Part shown: in pieces, positions 1 to 9,215 of the stretch | How the letters are laid out: each line of letters begins with the position of its first letter | Numbering within the stretch: position 1 is the first letter of the stretch | Origin: Acrasis kona | Taxonomy: Eukaryota; Heterolobosea; Eutetramitea; Acrasida; Acrasidae | Length of the DNA: 25,552 nt | Direction of reading: 5' to 3' | NCBI GenBank assembly: GCA_026419775.2 | Contig: JAOPGA020001186.1 | Location: 1 to 25,552, forward strand | The notes under the pieces: model-generated | Database searches by the model: none | Told to the model about the DNA's origin: nothing | What the model saw: the letters and a program-made list of their open reading frames with translations, nothing else | Position numbers and translations under genes: made by a program

Positions 1-3000
1 GATGACTTCTTTGCTACCTTGATGTACTCAGTACGAAGTGTTTTTGACTCGCACTTGTTACAATAATACTTGTCAATTTTCATCTTTTCAGAATTGGTCA
101 TGTTGATGCATGACAGGTGAAATGTGTGTTTACAATTTGCACAAGAAATATGAGGAGTGTTTCCAATCACCATATTACAAGTACAAACATCCACCTTTCT
201 TCTAATTTTGGTACAAATATTCTTTTGTGGAACTGTACATTTGATGCACAAATACAAATCTACAATTTCATCCGATCCGATTCCAGCACATTTGGAATGT
301 TCACGATTTCCACAAGCACATTCCAGAGTGGTGTGGTCGTTTGGTCTCAAACAAGAGTAACAACAATCTACTCTCGAATCCAAGCACTCGTTACAACAAA
401 AATTACAATTCAATGCTTGTTGTTTATCTGTGATTCCTGCACATTCAAAATGACACCAATTGTTACAAAAATCACATGCGATCATTTCAGAATCAACAAC
501 AATTTTCTTACAAAAACTACATTGCGATTCTCTACAATAATCACATTTAAAAGTGGAATCAGAATTTTGAGAATTTGATGGAGGGATGCAATTGGAATGG
601 ATAAATCTACAACAAGAATCACATTGTTTCATCATTGACACATGAGATGGACGCAAACAAGACAAACAAGGCACCTTACAATACTTGCAAATATAATCCA
701 AACGATCATTTCGAAAATCAAAATCACCAATGCAAGATGGATGGAAATTACATTTACATATCGTACATGATTTGGTCACCACACCATCATCACATCGAAC
801 GATATTTCCACAATAACAAAAGGATTGATTCTTGGATTTACAATCACTACATTGATACTTGATGTTTTCGAATGAATCATCATTTTGGTGATGATCATGT
901 CCATCACATTTCAAATGTACATTTTTATTACAATCGCTGCAATTCACAATCACGTCGTTGATTTGATTCGAATTACAAATTTTACATTTTTCTGAATGTA
1001 ATTTCTTTTCTGGTGGTTCTACCGAATTAGATGGAGAGAAGATTAATTTTCTTTTTCTTGGTTTTTTAATGGGCGTCGTAAATTGATGATGATCATCTAC
1101 CGATGGAGAATTTTGGATTAGATTTGATGATTTGGTTGGTGTTGAATTCAAATTGGGCGTGATTGAATCTGATTGTTGAGTTTTTGTACGTATGGGAGTG
1201 ACGCGTGGACTATTCGAAACGATTCTTGGAGTCGATGGTGCACTCGATGTATTGTTTTCTCTCGTTGGTGTGGACGGTAAAGGAATGGGATTTGAAATTT
1301 CCAAATGTCCATTTTCCATTTGTAGATCTCGATCGTCATCTTGATTGAGCGATGTTGATGATGATGGTGGTGGTGGTGATGTGATTTGATTCGAAATGGG
1401 ATTGGAATTGGTCATTGGAATTTTTTTTAATTTTCTTTTTTTTATAACTGTTGTAGAAGTGGGTTGTGATTGTTGCGTGTTGATGGGTTCATTGTTGTCG
1501 TTATCGTTTTGTTGTAATTGTTGACTGCTAGTGATGGGTACATTTGTTGAAGAAGGAATTGATTCTAAATGTTCATGATGGTTGTTGACTGCGAGTGATG
1601 ATTGTGGAGGTGGTGTTGTTGGTAATGTGTCATTTCCAGATGATTCCTCATGTTGTTGATTTTTAATTTGTTTCTTCAAAACTCTTCTCTTTTTGATCAC
1701 TGTAGTTGTTTCGGTTGGTAATGGCGTTACGATTGTTTCCGATGGTGGTTGTTCTTCAAATGTCATTGGTTGACCATCTTGAACATTTTTAAATGTTTCA
1801 TCTTGTTCTTCTTCAAGGTCGAGTTTTTCCAATAATTGAAGGTTTTGAACTAATTGTTGTTTGATGGGATGTTGGTAATCGTGTCCTAAACTTTTTAAAA
1901 TCATTTCCAACTCTTCACATTCTTTTTCGAATTGATCTCTTTGTGAAACTAGAATGTTGGTCCATTGGGTACACAGCTCTATTAGAATTGATTTCGAACA
2001 CTTTTTAATCTTGTTTAGCAAATCATCCACGACTTGTGTACTGTTGTTCATTAGCTCTACATGTAGGTCAACTCTGAGTTGGGCATCACCAGGTGTCGTG
2101 TGTGAAATACATTCGTTACGTACCAGCATGCGATATGAAAGTTCTGTTAATTGAACGATGAGTTGATGGAGTGGGAATAATTGTCTTGCTTGATCTAGTT
2201 CGGTTAAAATGTCGTCGTCGGGTTCAAACTTGATCGTGTTCAAAAGTGAAGTGGCGTCGAAGGCGTCAAGTATGGTTCCGAATTCTTCGCTGTCGTTTGG
2301 GTATTGATAGGCGGCTACTCCTAAAAGACTTAATGGTTCCGTGTTGAAATGTTCAAGAAGCATGTAGCGGACTTGATTGAGAAATGAATCAAAGTTGCTT
2401 GTTTTGGACTTGAATGAATGTATGAGGAATTTTAGTAGGTGGTGACTGGGATGGATGGGAACGTTTCGGTTATGCTTGATGAATAATTCATCAATGAGCT
2501 TATAGAATGATGTGTTTGATGGATTGTGTGCGGAAAAGTGTTTAATCTCAATTCTTGTTGATAACTAGAGGTTTTGTGAAATGAATGTGAAAATCTTCTT
2601 ACGTCTCTTGTTAAAAGTGTATTGAAGGTTTCTTCTACTTTTGCTTCGCTAATTTTTAAAATGTTAACAATCGGCAGGTTTTTGATTTGTTCACTGTAAA
2701 ATGTTAATCTTTGATTAGATTAAAACTTACCTGCAGGCGTACAGCCATTTGTATAGCACTTTAACGTCCATTTTATCAACATCGTTTAATACAATGACCA
2801 CTGCTGGTGTGATCCAATTTTCATCAAAAGTTTGCCCTTCGCCTTGAGTCACTTCTTGGTACCACCTAACTAAATCTTTTATGCTATAGTATCTGGATGA
2901 TACTGACAGCCACCTTGGAAGATCCTCCATTACTTTTTTTAATAATTTACTCAGATCCGTAGCATCTCCTGGGTTAACTTCGCACACTAAGGGAAGGGTT

Positions 3001-3338
3001 GTGTTCAGTTGAGGATCAGTGTCCTTGTATACCCCTTCCAATCTACCTTCTTGACGTGTAAAGCTACCAATATGTTGCGCGATAACGAGATGATGCATTA
3101 AAAAGTGGTCATTTTGATACTCTGATCGCTTTTGCCTCCATTCTTGCGTAAACTCCAAAATTGACTGCAAAACTAACATGTTAACATCTATAATTGTAGT
3201 TTCACTAATTGATAGTCTATCTGCTGCTTCTTTAATGTGGGAATAACAAAACTCAAAACATTTCTTGCGGGCATCTAGAAACTTTAAAGGTTCATCGTCA
3301 AATCTTTTAAATAAACGCAGTGAATTTGTGCTCTTCAT
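1..3338 (-). CDS. ORC3: ORC3-like protein fused to six tandem PHD fingers (partial, 3' end off window)
   Basis: Seen: exons 3338-2731, 2693-2603 and 2564-1, with GT-AG introns of 37 and 38 nt; phases agree and the third exon has no stop down to the window edge, giving at least 1088 codons. The first ~400 residues resemble ORC3, the AAA+-like subunit of the origin recognition complex: a SIKDLVRWY block followed by TPAVVIVLNDVDKM matches the human segment ending PPVVVILKDMESF, and MLLEHFNTEPLSLL (from residue 301) matches the ORC3 signature LLEHFYSQPLSVL. Residues ~460-750 are Ser/Thr/Pro/Gln-rich, with an NLS-like run PIKKPRKRK. From residue 760 six Cys/His-rich PHD fingers follow. ORC3 in animals and fungi has no PHD finger, so this is a fusion or a large insertion; the usual C-terminal winged helix is not in view and could lie beyond position 1. 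The gene diverges from the Arf gene over 164 bp. ORC3 identity is fairly sure, PHD identity very sure, their linkage is read directly from the open frame. Confidence 0.8.
51..986 (-). other. Array of six PHD zinc fingers inside the ORC3-like gene
   Basis: Each finger follows the C-x2-C ... C-x2-C ... H-x2/3-C ... C-x2-C ligand order of PHD (C4HC3) domains. Approximate bounds on the minus strand: finger 1 986-840 (CKIC, CSDC, HLKC, CSDC), finger 2 818-678 (CYC, CTIC, HPSC, CKYC), finger 3 668-534 (CLSC, CDSC, HSNC, CDYC), finger 4 521-384 (CSFC, CDFC, HFEC, CNEC), finger 5 365-237 (CYSC, CAC, HSKC, CIKC), finger 6 185-51 (CTC, CANC, HLSC, CNKC). Finger 4 is closest to the textbook form, with Trp before the His ligand (NNWCHFEC). 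Spacing is about 50 residues with almost no linkers. PHD fingers generally read histone H3 tails; which marks these bind cannot be told. Confidence 0.85.
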
Positions 3339-3502
3339 TTTGAAGAGAGGTATTTTGGAGGTCCGTTCGACTTTGTAAAAAGTTGTAATGAATTAGAACC
3401 GGCGAACTCAATGTTTCACTTCTTCGACGTCACCCAGTTAATCCGTGAACACAAACGGGTCTTTTCAATTCGATGTTTCTATTAACAATCAAATAACAAA
3501 AA
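3339..3502. promoter_or_regulatory. Shared upstream region of the divergent ORC3-like and Arf genes
   Basis: The 164 bp between the two start codons must hold both promoters and both 5' leaders. I see an A-rich run directly before the Arf ATG and no clear TATA box or initiator that I would defend. Confidence 0.4.
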
Positions 3503-4045
3503 ATGGGAAACATCAGCTTCACATCGCTCTTTAGCAAAGTGTTCAGTCAAGTCAAGGAGGCTCGTATACTCATGGTGGGCCTAGATTGTGCGGGAAAGAC
3601 CACAATCCTATATAAATTAAAGCTTGACGAGTGTACCACCACCTATCCTACAATCGGGTTCAACGTCGAAACAATACAATATAAGAAAGTTTGCATGTCC
3701 ATGTGGGATATTGCAGGACAAGGGAAAATAAGAAATTTATGGAAATACTATTACGAGAACGTCAACGCTGTTATATTTGTCGTTGACAGTGCTGATACCG
3801 ACCGCATTTCAGAAGCTAGAACCGAGCTCCATAAAATGCTTGAGGACGACAGACTAAAACATTGCCTTGTGCTTGTTCTCGCGAACAAACAGGATCTCCC
3901 AAATGCCCTATCAGTCTGTGACGTTACTGATAAACTAAGAATGATGTCTATAAAACACAACAACTGGTATGTTCAACCTTGTCTTGCAAAAGAGGGTGAT
4001 GGTTTGTATGAGGGTCTTGACTGGTTGTCGCGTAATTTATTATAA
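3503..4045 (+). CDS. Arf-family small GTPase, divergent
   Basis: 180 residues, the usual Arf length, no intron. Seen: Gly2 in an MGNIS start suited to N-myristoylation; P-loop GLDCAGKT (26-33); switch [10 protein letters not shown] with Thr50; switch [12 protein letters not shown] (68-77); NKQD (128-131); and a C-terminal [12 protein letters not shown] as in Arf1. Arfs cycle between GDP and GTP on Golgi and related membranes and recruit coats and effectors. Odd points: the DxGGQDK motif of Arf1 is D-I-A-G-Q-G-K, so the first Gly (Arf1 Gly69) is Ala and Asp72 is Gly; the base-specificity loop CAT(S) reads LAK(E). The catalytic Gln (Gln73) is kept. This points to a lineage-specific Arf paralog or Arl rather than the main Arf1. 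An AATAAA lies about 50 bp past the stop. Confidence 0.92.
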   Translation: MGNISFTSLFSKVFSQVKEARILMVGLDCAGKTTILYKLKLDECTTTYPTIGFNVETIQYKKVCMSMWDIAGQGKIRNLWKYYYENVNAVIFVVDSADTDRISEARTELHKMLEDDRLKHCLVLVLANKQDLPNALSVCDVTDKLRMMSIKHNNWYVQPCLAKEGDGLYEGLDWLSRNLL

Positions 4046-4925
4046 ATGGATTAAATCTTGTGAGGAGTTCAGTGTGCGATATCCTTCGTTAATTCAATAA
4101 AAGTTATAAAGTTTTGAAATAAGTCTAAGTGTTTCTTTTATGATTGTTCTAATTACCATCATCAATTACAGCCATTACGCAGTACTAAACTAGGTTCTAA
4201 TTAGTGGTTTCACACTAATATCGGGCTTTATTTAGTCAATTAGTTGGATACTATAATTACAATCGGAACTTCTAACTCCAACGTTTAAATAGTGGGAAGT
4301 TCGGAGTGGAAATTTTATGTAAAAAAATTACACGCTAAAATAACGCAGCTACACACAAGTAAGACATAAACCTACGATTAGTTAACAATGTAGACATCCA
4401 CACAAGTAATAGCACCTTGATAATGAGCATGGACATATAAAATACATGAAAGTACGCACAGATTGGCCGACGAAAACGTGCTACGTTGACCCCTCTTGAG
4501 GCCACGCAATCTATGCGCGAATGGTTATCTTACACAACAAGAGTGTTTGTTGCTCTTCTAACACAGCTAAGGACTGTTGTGCTTACGTGTTTTTGAAAAG
4601 TTCCATCACTACTTTCATGTGGAAGTATCCAGTCGTACACAGAGGTGCACGCCCTAAGGCAGTAGTTGACCGAAAGCCAACTGTGAGTTTGGACATGTGT
4701 TAATTTGATAAGTAGAGTACATTTGAGCTAGAAATTATTGCAATAATAAGGACAAAGAGATCTTCCTATGATACCACCCGATTTATTCCATTGAATGCCA
4801 TCAAAAAGACGATCACCTAATTGATTGAAAGAAGATTCTGTTTCACAATAAAAACATTTTCACAAGCTCATTTGCTTTAATCTGACATTCTTATCAACAC
4901 TTGTAAACGTTCAAGAAAAGCTTAT
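4046..4925. other. Gene-poor interval with two small hairpins and a short Cys-rich fragment
   Basis: No convincing gene. It starts with the Arf 3' UTR. Two perfect 7-bp inverted repeats occur at 4200-4219 (6-nt loop) and 4266-4302 (23-nt loop). A 60-codon plus-strand frame at 4521-4703 has no family signature and I do not call it. A minus-strand fragment at 4871-4728 is described separately. I saw no tRNA-like or snRNA-like box. Confidence 0.5.
4728..4871 (-). pseudogene. Possible short Cys-rich protein remnant
   Basis: A minus-strand frame opens with ATG AGC TTG, then an in-frame TGA at codon 4, then 43 further sense codons to a TAG. The product after the TGA has a CFYC pair near its start and a CPYYC cluster near its end, with FNQLGDRLFDG and WNKSGG between, a composition like a small zinc-binding module. 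I do not recognise the family. It could be a decayed gene, the terminal exon of something larger whose other exons I cannot see, or chance. TGA acts as a stop elsewhere in this window (Sec3), so readthrough is not assumed. Confidence 0.2.
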
Positions 4926-5873
4926 ATGACGTTTCAAGTTCAATTCACCAGTTCCGATCAGGATCTACTAACTTCTCGTTCTAGTTCCTCTTTTCAATGG
5001 CTAATTTACATCTACTTGAGTTTACAAAAGATGGCACACATCATATATGTTGAGGATTTAATGGATGTTGCTTGTAGAGCGCTTTCTGAAAAAACTGTTA
5101 CTCGGAGTCGCCTAAAAAGTATGGAAAAGAAACAACACCACGATACATGGGAATTTGAAGACTACTTTAATGCTTCCAATTATAATTTTTGTCCTCCAGA
5201 TGAATTCACACCAAACCACAGTGATCATGTGTTGACCACCGAGTCGGTAAACGATCCAACCAGCCTTACCAAACACAGGAACACACCAGCTGGGGTTAAT
5301 TTATACTATCAGTTTGTTCAAAGTTCACAAAGATTATTTGGAATACCAAATATTGCAATCCTATCATTTATTTTGCAAATGCTAAAATCTAACAAAAAAC
5401 ACATTCTTCGTTTTAAATCACTAGACCAAGATGTTGTGTCTTTCAATGTGCAAAAAAGCATTATCCGCTCAACAACCATAAACTGGTTTGGCATTGGTAT
5501 GGGAGGTGCCATGGTAAGAGATTATGACGACCACTTTTGGTGTAAGTTTACTCTATCTAATCAATCGAATGTTTATGTTGACATGACTGCTTGTCAATAT
5601 GAATTTTTCTACTACGACAAGAATGATCTTCCCTTACATATCTTTGATGATCAAGCTCTTACTGATAAAAGACATTCAGAGATTTATGGTAATAAAAGTA
5701 GTGTGGTTGCTGGAACTGAAATTCACATTCCGGTTTTAAGTGAGGTTGCCGATATTAATGTTGAAAGTGTCACTAGTGATTGCCGCAAAGGAGAAAAGGC
5801 TATTGAGATTGCAGCTTACATCCAAAAGAGTCTTGAAGATTATTCTAACGGCCTTTCTTCCAAGTCTTTTTAA
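4926..5873 (+). CDS. Uncharacterised protein, 315 residues
   Basis: An intronless open frame of 315 codons; no family recognised with confidence. The second in-frame ATG at 5031 (MAHIIYVED) is an equally good or better start, because the first 35 residues are Ser/Gln-rich and then hydrophobic without a clear signal-peptide cleavage site. In the middle, DHFWCKF followed about 10 residues later by YVDMTACQY resembles the His and Asp segments of transglutaminase/papain-like folds (H-x-W ... V-D-x-T-x-x-Q), but I cannot place a nucleophilic Cys with certainty, so enzymatic activity is unproven. The C-terminal third is polar and ends SSKSF. An AATAAA follows within about 40 bp of the stop. Composition and codon use look coding; the frame on the other strand at 5318-5512 is a shadow. 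Confidence 0.65.
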   Translation: MTFQVQFTSSDQDLLTSRSSSSFQWLIYIYLSLQKMAHIIYVEDLMDVACRALSEKTVTRSRLKSMEKKQHHDTWEFEDYFNASNYNFCPPDEFTPNHSDHVLTTESVNDPTSLTKHRNTPAGVNLYYQFVQSSQRLFGIPNIAILSFILQMLKSNKKHILRFKSLDQDVVSFNVQKSIIRSTTINWFGIGMGGAMVRDYDDHFWCKFTLSNQSNVYVDMTACQYEFFYYDKNDLPLHIFDDQALTDKRHSEIYGNKSSVVAGTEIHIPVLSEVADINVESVTSDCRKGEKAIEIAAYIQKSLEDYSNGLSSKSF

Positions 5874-6242
5874 GAAATAGCTGTGCGGTTGATATCAAAA
5901 ATGTTAAAATAAAAGTAGCAATCATAAAAACTTCTTCTGCTGTTGTGATTTGCCAACCGGGTTGTTATCATGATTTTTTTGTAAAACCCACAATCTTGTT
6001 AAATCAGTTGATTACCACCAAGTTGCAGTCATAAATAACAACATTCTCTATACGTTAAGCACTTATCCTACGCTTCTTTGCTAAACAAAAAGAAAATCGC
6101 ATTGGGGTATGACATACTAAGTTGCATAGGAGATACACTCATAGCAGAGCCGCCATTGCAGTATGCTCGTCGTGGTAGTTCATATATAAGTAACATTTTT
6201 TTAAGAAGAGAAGAAATGCAACAAATGTTTCTAAAACTACTT
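5874..6242. other. Convergent intergenic interval, nothing recognised
   Basis: 369 bp between the stops of the unknown protein and pirin. It contains an AATAAA at its left end and T-rich runs. A plus-strand frame at 6078-6317 runs into the pirin 3' end and shows no family features, so it is not called. Confidence 0.5.
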
Positions 6243-7255
6243 TTACTTCTTTCTTACTTGCCCTCCAAATTTGCCAGAGCGGTAATCAGAGAATGCCTGC
6301 ATAATTTGCTCCTTTGAATTCATAACGAACGGACCGTGTGCAACAACAGGAGCCTTGATGGGTTCCCCTCCAGCGAAGAAGAAGTGTAAATCTTCTTCAC
6401 TTTCTACAAATAATAAGCCGTCTTCGTTAGATCGTGTCCAAATCACATGCCCATGGGAGACACTTTTTTTCTCTTTTCCGAATTTACCTCTTCCAGAAAT
6501 TAAGTACAGGAAGGAATGATACTTTGATGGAATGTGAATTGTTTTTGAGAATCCTTTCTTGATGAAACCTTCAAGGCATAATGTTTTTACAATGTTTTGA
6601 GTTGATGACGTCTTGCCTTCTAACGACCCACTGATGAGTCTGATTTTGACGCCCTCTTCCTCAATAGTGGGCATGGAAGTCGCGCGAATGTCTTGATATC
6701 TTGGAGTGGTCATCTTATGGTCCGGAGGCAGGTTCAACCACAATTGTAGGGTGCGACCACCATTTCCGTGTGGCATCTCTCTGATAATGATTATAATTTA
6801 GACATTTTAAAAGCTTACCTATGTTCTAGACCGCTTCCTGCAGTCATCCATTGGACGTCGCCAACATTTAATACACCAAAATTGCCCCTGTTGTCACCAT
6901 GTTCAATTTGGCCCTCTAGAACAAGTGTAACTGTCTCAATACCCCTATGCGGGTGGTCCTCAAACCCTTTGTTGCGACCAATCCAATCTTCGAACATTAA
7001 TAAAAACGGATCGTACTGTTCAAATTTTCCTGGCATGATTACCGCATTCTTTCGGTCGCTTTGTTCATTTCCAGGCAGAGGTGTTACAGACTCTACATTT
7101 TCAATTGAAAGGAGTTGTACTGTCTGTTTGTCAGTGGACATTTGTTGTCTTTTTATGTTGAATAGTATGTATGAGCTGAAAAGTATAAACAAAAGAACAG
7201 CAACTCTTGATGCTGTGATGCTAAACTTTCGTTTTGTTGGTGTTTTGCGGGACAT
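6243..7255 (-). CDS. Pirin-family cupin protein with N-terminal membrane anchor
   Basis: Exons 7255-6819 and 6780-6243 around a 38-nt intron give 324 residues. Pirins are double cupin iron proteins; human pirin is a nuclear cofactor and bacterial members act as quercetinases. Seen: HPHRG (His101, His103) and, straddling the splice site, HRE (His145, Glu147), which together are the four iron ligands of the family (His, His, His, Glu); [10 protein letters not shown] and DVQWMTAG flank them as in pirin. The second cupin domain ([11 protein letters not shown] onward) is complete. Unusual: residues 1-17 are basic and 18-34 are a hydrophobic segment ([14 protein letters not shown]), which reads as a signal anchor or uncleaved leader; typical pirins start near the internal MSTDKQ (Met39). 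Whether the anchored or the shorter form is used is unknown. Confidence 0.9.
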
Positions 7256-7698
7256 TCATTGCGGCGCAAATTACCCAACATTTTGTAAAAACCACAATTC
7301 CTTTATGAAAGCACCCACTCAACTGTGTATTAGTTAAGAATAAAAAAAATTCGGATCACTTTGTGACATGCTTACTGCCCAATTGATTCTGCAGCTGAGT
7401 GTGACCAATTGAAGTGCATAAGGGATTACTGTTTCTGTCACCTCTATCTACAAGTATTTCGTGTTGGAGGTTCATAAATATCTAGTTACATTTTTTTAGT
7501 CAGTACCAAATAATGATGCCCATGAAAACAAGCTTGCTCTTATTTGAATAGTAATGTTCCGTAACGATGCTGTTGTTTTATTTATAAATGTGTTCCCTGT
7601 GCTTGTGGACATTTCCTCGGCTTGTTTCCTGTTTTTACAACTCGCTTTTTTCCGTTTGAAAGTTTTGGGAGAACTATCGCCGAGGAATTATCCATAAG
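7256..7698. promoter_or_regulatory. Divergent upstream region of pirin and sarcosine oxidase genes
   Basis: 443 bp between the two start codons. It holds both promoters by position. I see T-rich runs and no known motif or RNA gene. A minus-strand frame at 7582-7767 overlaps the oxidase start and is not called. Confidence 0.4.
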
Positions 7699-9185
7699 AT
7701 GCAAGAGGAGTGTTATGATGTTGTAGTGGTTGGTATGGGTGTTTTTGGAAGTGCTACGGCTCATCAACTTTCACAACTGAAGCAAACGCCACGTACTCTA
7801 TGCTTGGAACAATTTAACTTATCCCCAAAAATCCATTCACACGGCAGTAGTCATGGAAATAGTCGCATCATACGATTCAGCTATGAGGAAGAAATATATA
7901 GTTTGATGGGAATTGAATCATTACAACAATGGAGGGACGTCGAGAAAGATTCATCGTAACTATTGGATTTGTTTGTGGCTATATTAACATCAAAGTACCA
8001 AACTCTACGTTCAAACCGGAGGTCTTGACTTTGGTTCTGAAAGCAATGAAATGATGCAAAAAGTCATTCAAGTGGCAAAGAATAATAAATTAGAGCACGA
8101 AGTTCTCAATTCTAAACAATTAAAAGAGAGATTTCCTGCTTTCAACACTCACTCATTTCAAAGTATGTTGTAGATTAATGATTCCATTAACACATCAGAC
8201 GATTACATTGGTCTATACCAACCAGATGCTGGTATTCTTGATGCTTCTGAGTGTGTTTATGTTCTCCAACAACTTGCCCTTAGGAATAAGAACATTACTA
8301 TGAGAGATGGACAGGTTGTAACTAAGATAGTTGATGTCTACATTAATGATGTAAAGCTACAGAGAGTATTCATACAACATGGCGACCAACTATACTCTGT
8401 CCTCGCAAACAAGGTGGTGTTGTGTGTGGGATCTTGGACTGGTCCTTTCCTTGAAAACGCTTATCCAGGCGTCAGTTTAAATCTGAACAGTAAGTCACAA
8501 CAACACTAACCTACTTAAAAATTAGTTATTCAAACTAGCTATGGCTTCTGGAAGGTTCCCGAACAATTTTCAGATTGTTACCAGATTGGAAAACTTCCAC
8601 TATGGATCCACTGGGGAAAATACTTTGATTTTATGAATCCTGAGGATGTAGTGCACGTACAAGAACATTCCAACGATCAAGAGCTTGCATACTTTGGATT
8701 CCCTATTTATGAAAAAAAGAACTACATCAAAGCAGGAATTCATTATTCACTCCAGAGCGACGATAAACTAAAGGATCCAACCATTGGTAGAAATTATACT
8801 GTACGTATACTGTTCTTCACAAGAAACTAATCATGAATAGATGCCAGAACGAAAGATTAACATCATGAAGCAATACCTCACACAAAACTATGCTGGAATG
8901 AATTACAACGACAAAACAAAAGACATGCCTTTCGACTTTGACACCTGCCTATACACCACTTCTGACACTGGAGACTTTATTATCGACGTCCATCCCACAA
9001 ATTCCAACATTGTAGTCTGTGGAGCCTGTAACGGACATGCCTTCAAGTTTGCAGTCATGATCGGTCGCATGGCAACAGAGCTCATTCGAGATCCTGTCAG
9101 AGAAACGTTTACGCTGTTAAACAGCAAAGGAATCCCAAGAGAAAAGTTTGCCATCAAACATTGTGTCATTACTTCAAAGTTATAA
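7699..9185 (+). CDS. PIPOX: Peroxisomal sarcosine/pipecolate oxidase (PIPOX-like FAD enzyme)
   Basis: Five exons: 7699-7955, 7996-8162, 8199-8489, 8526-8800 and 8841-9185, with introns of 40, 36, 36 and 40 nt; phases agree and total 444 residues. The enzyme family oxidises sarcosine or L-pipecolate using covalent FAD and releases hydrogen peroxide. Seen: Rossmann FAD motif VVVVGMGVFGSA near the N-terminus, then SSHGNSRIIR, which matches SSHGQSRIIR of human PIPOX; KLYVQTGGLDFG; KVVLCVGSWTGPFL; and CLYTTSDTGDFIIDVHP near the C-terminus, where Cys366 aligns with the flavin-linked Cys of the family. The final tripeptide SKL is a canonical PTS1, so it is imported into peroxisomes. The TAA stop overlaps an AATAAA. 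Sarcosine versus pipecolate preference cannot be decided from the sequence. Confidence 0.93.
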
Positions 9186-9215
9186 TAAAAAGAATCTTTT
9201 CACAAAAATTGTTTA

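Noticed and set aside
117-578. A 153-codon plus-strand open frame, and another at 635-862
   Set aside because: They are antisense to the PHD finger codons; Cys codons on the minus strand create Thr/Ile/Asn-rich text without stops. The minus-strand reading has clear zinc-ligand patterns.
1000-1900. Microsatellite-like Gly/Asp/Gln-coding runs as a possible repeat element
   Set aside because: They are simple codon runs inside the disordered linker of the ORC3-like gene, not a mobile or structural repeat.
4521-4703. 60-codon plus-strand frame
   Set aside because: No family feature, unusual composition, and an equally open frame exists on the other strand; probably chance.
6078-6317. 79-codon plus-strand frame
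   Set aside because: Its second half is antisense to the pirin C-terminus and the first half shows nothing recognisable.
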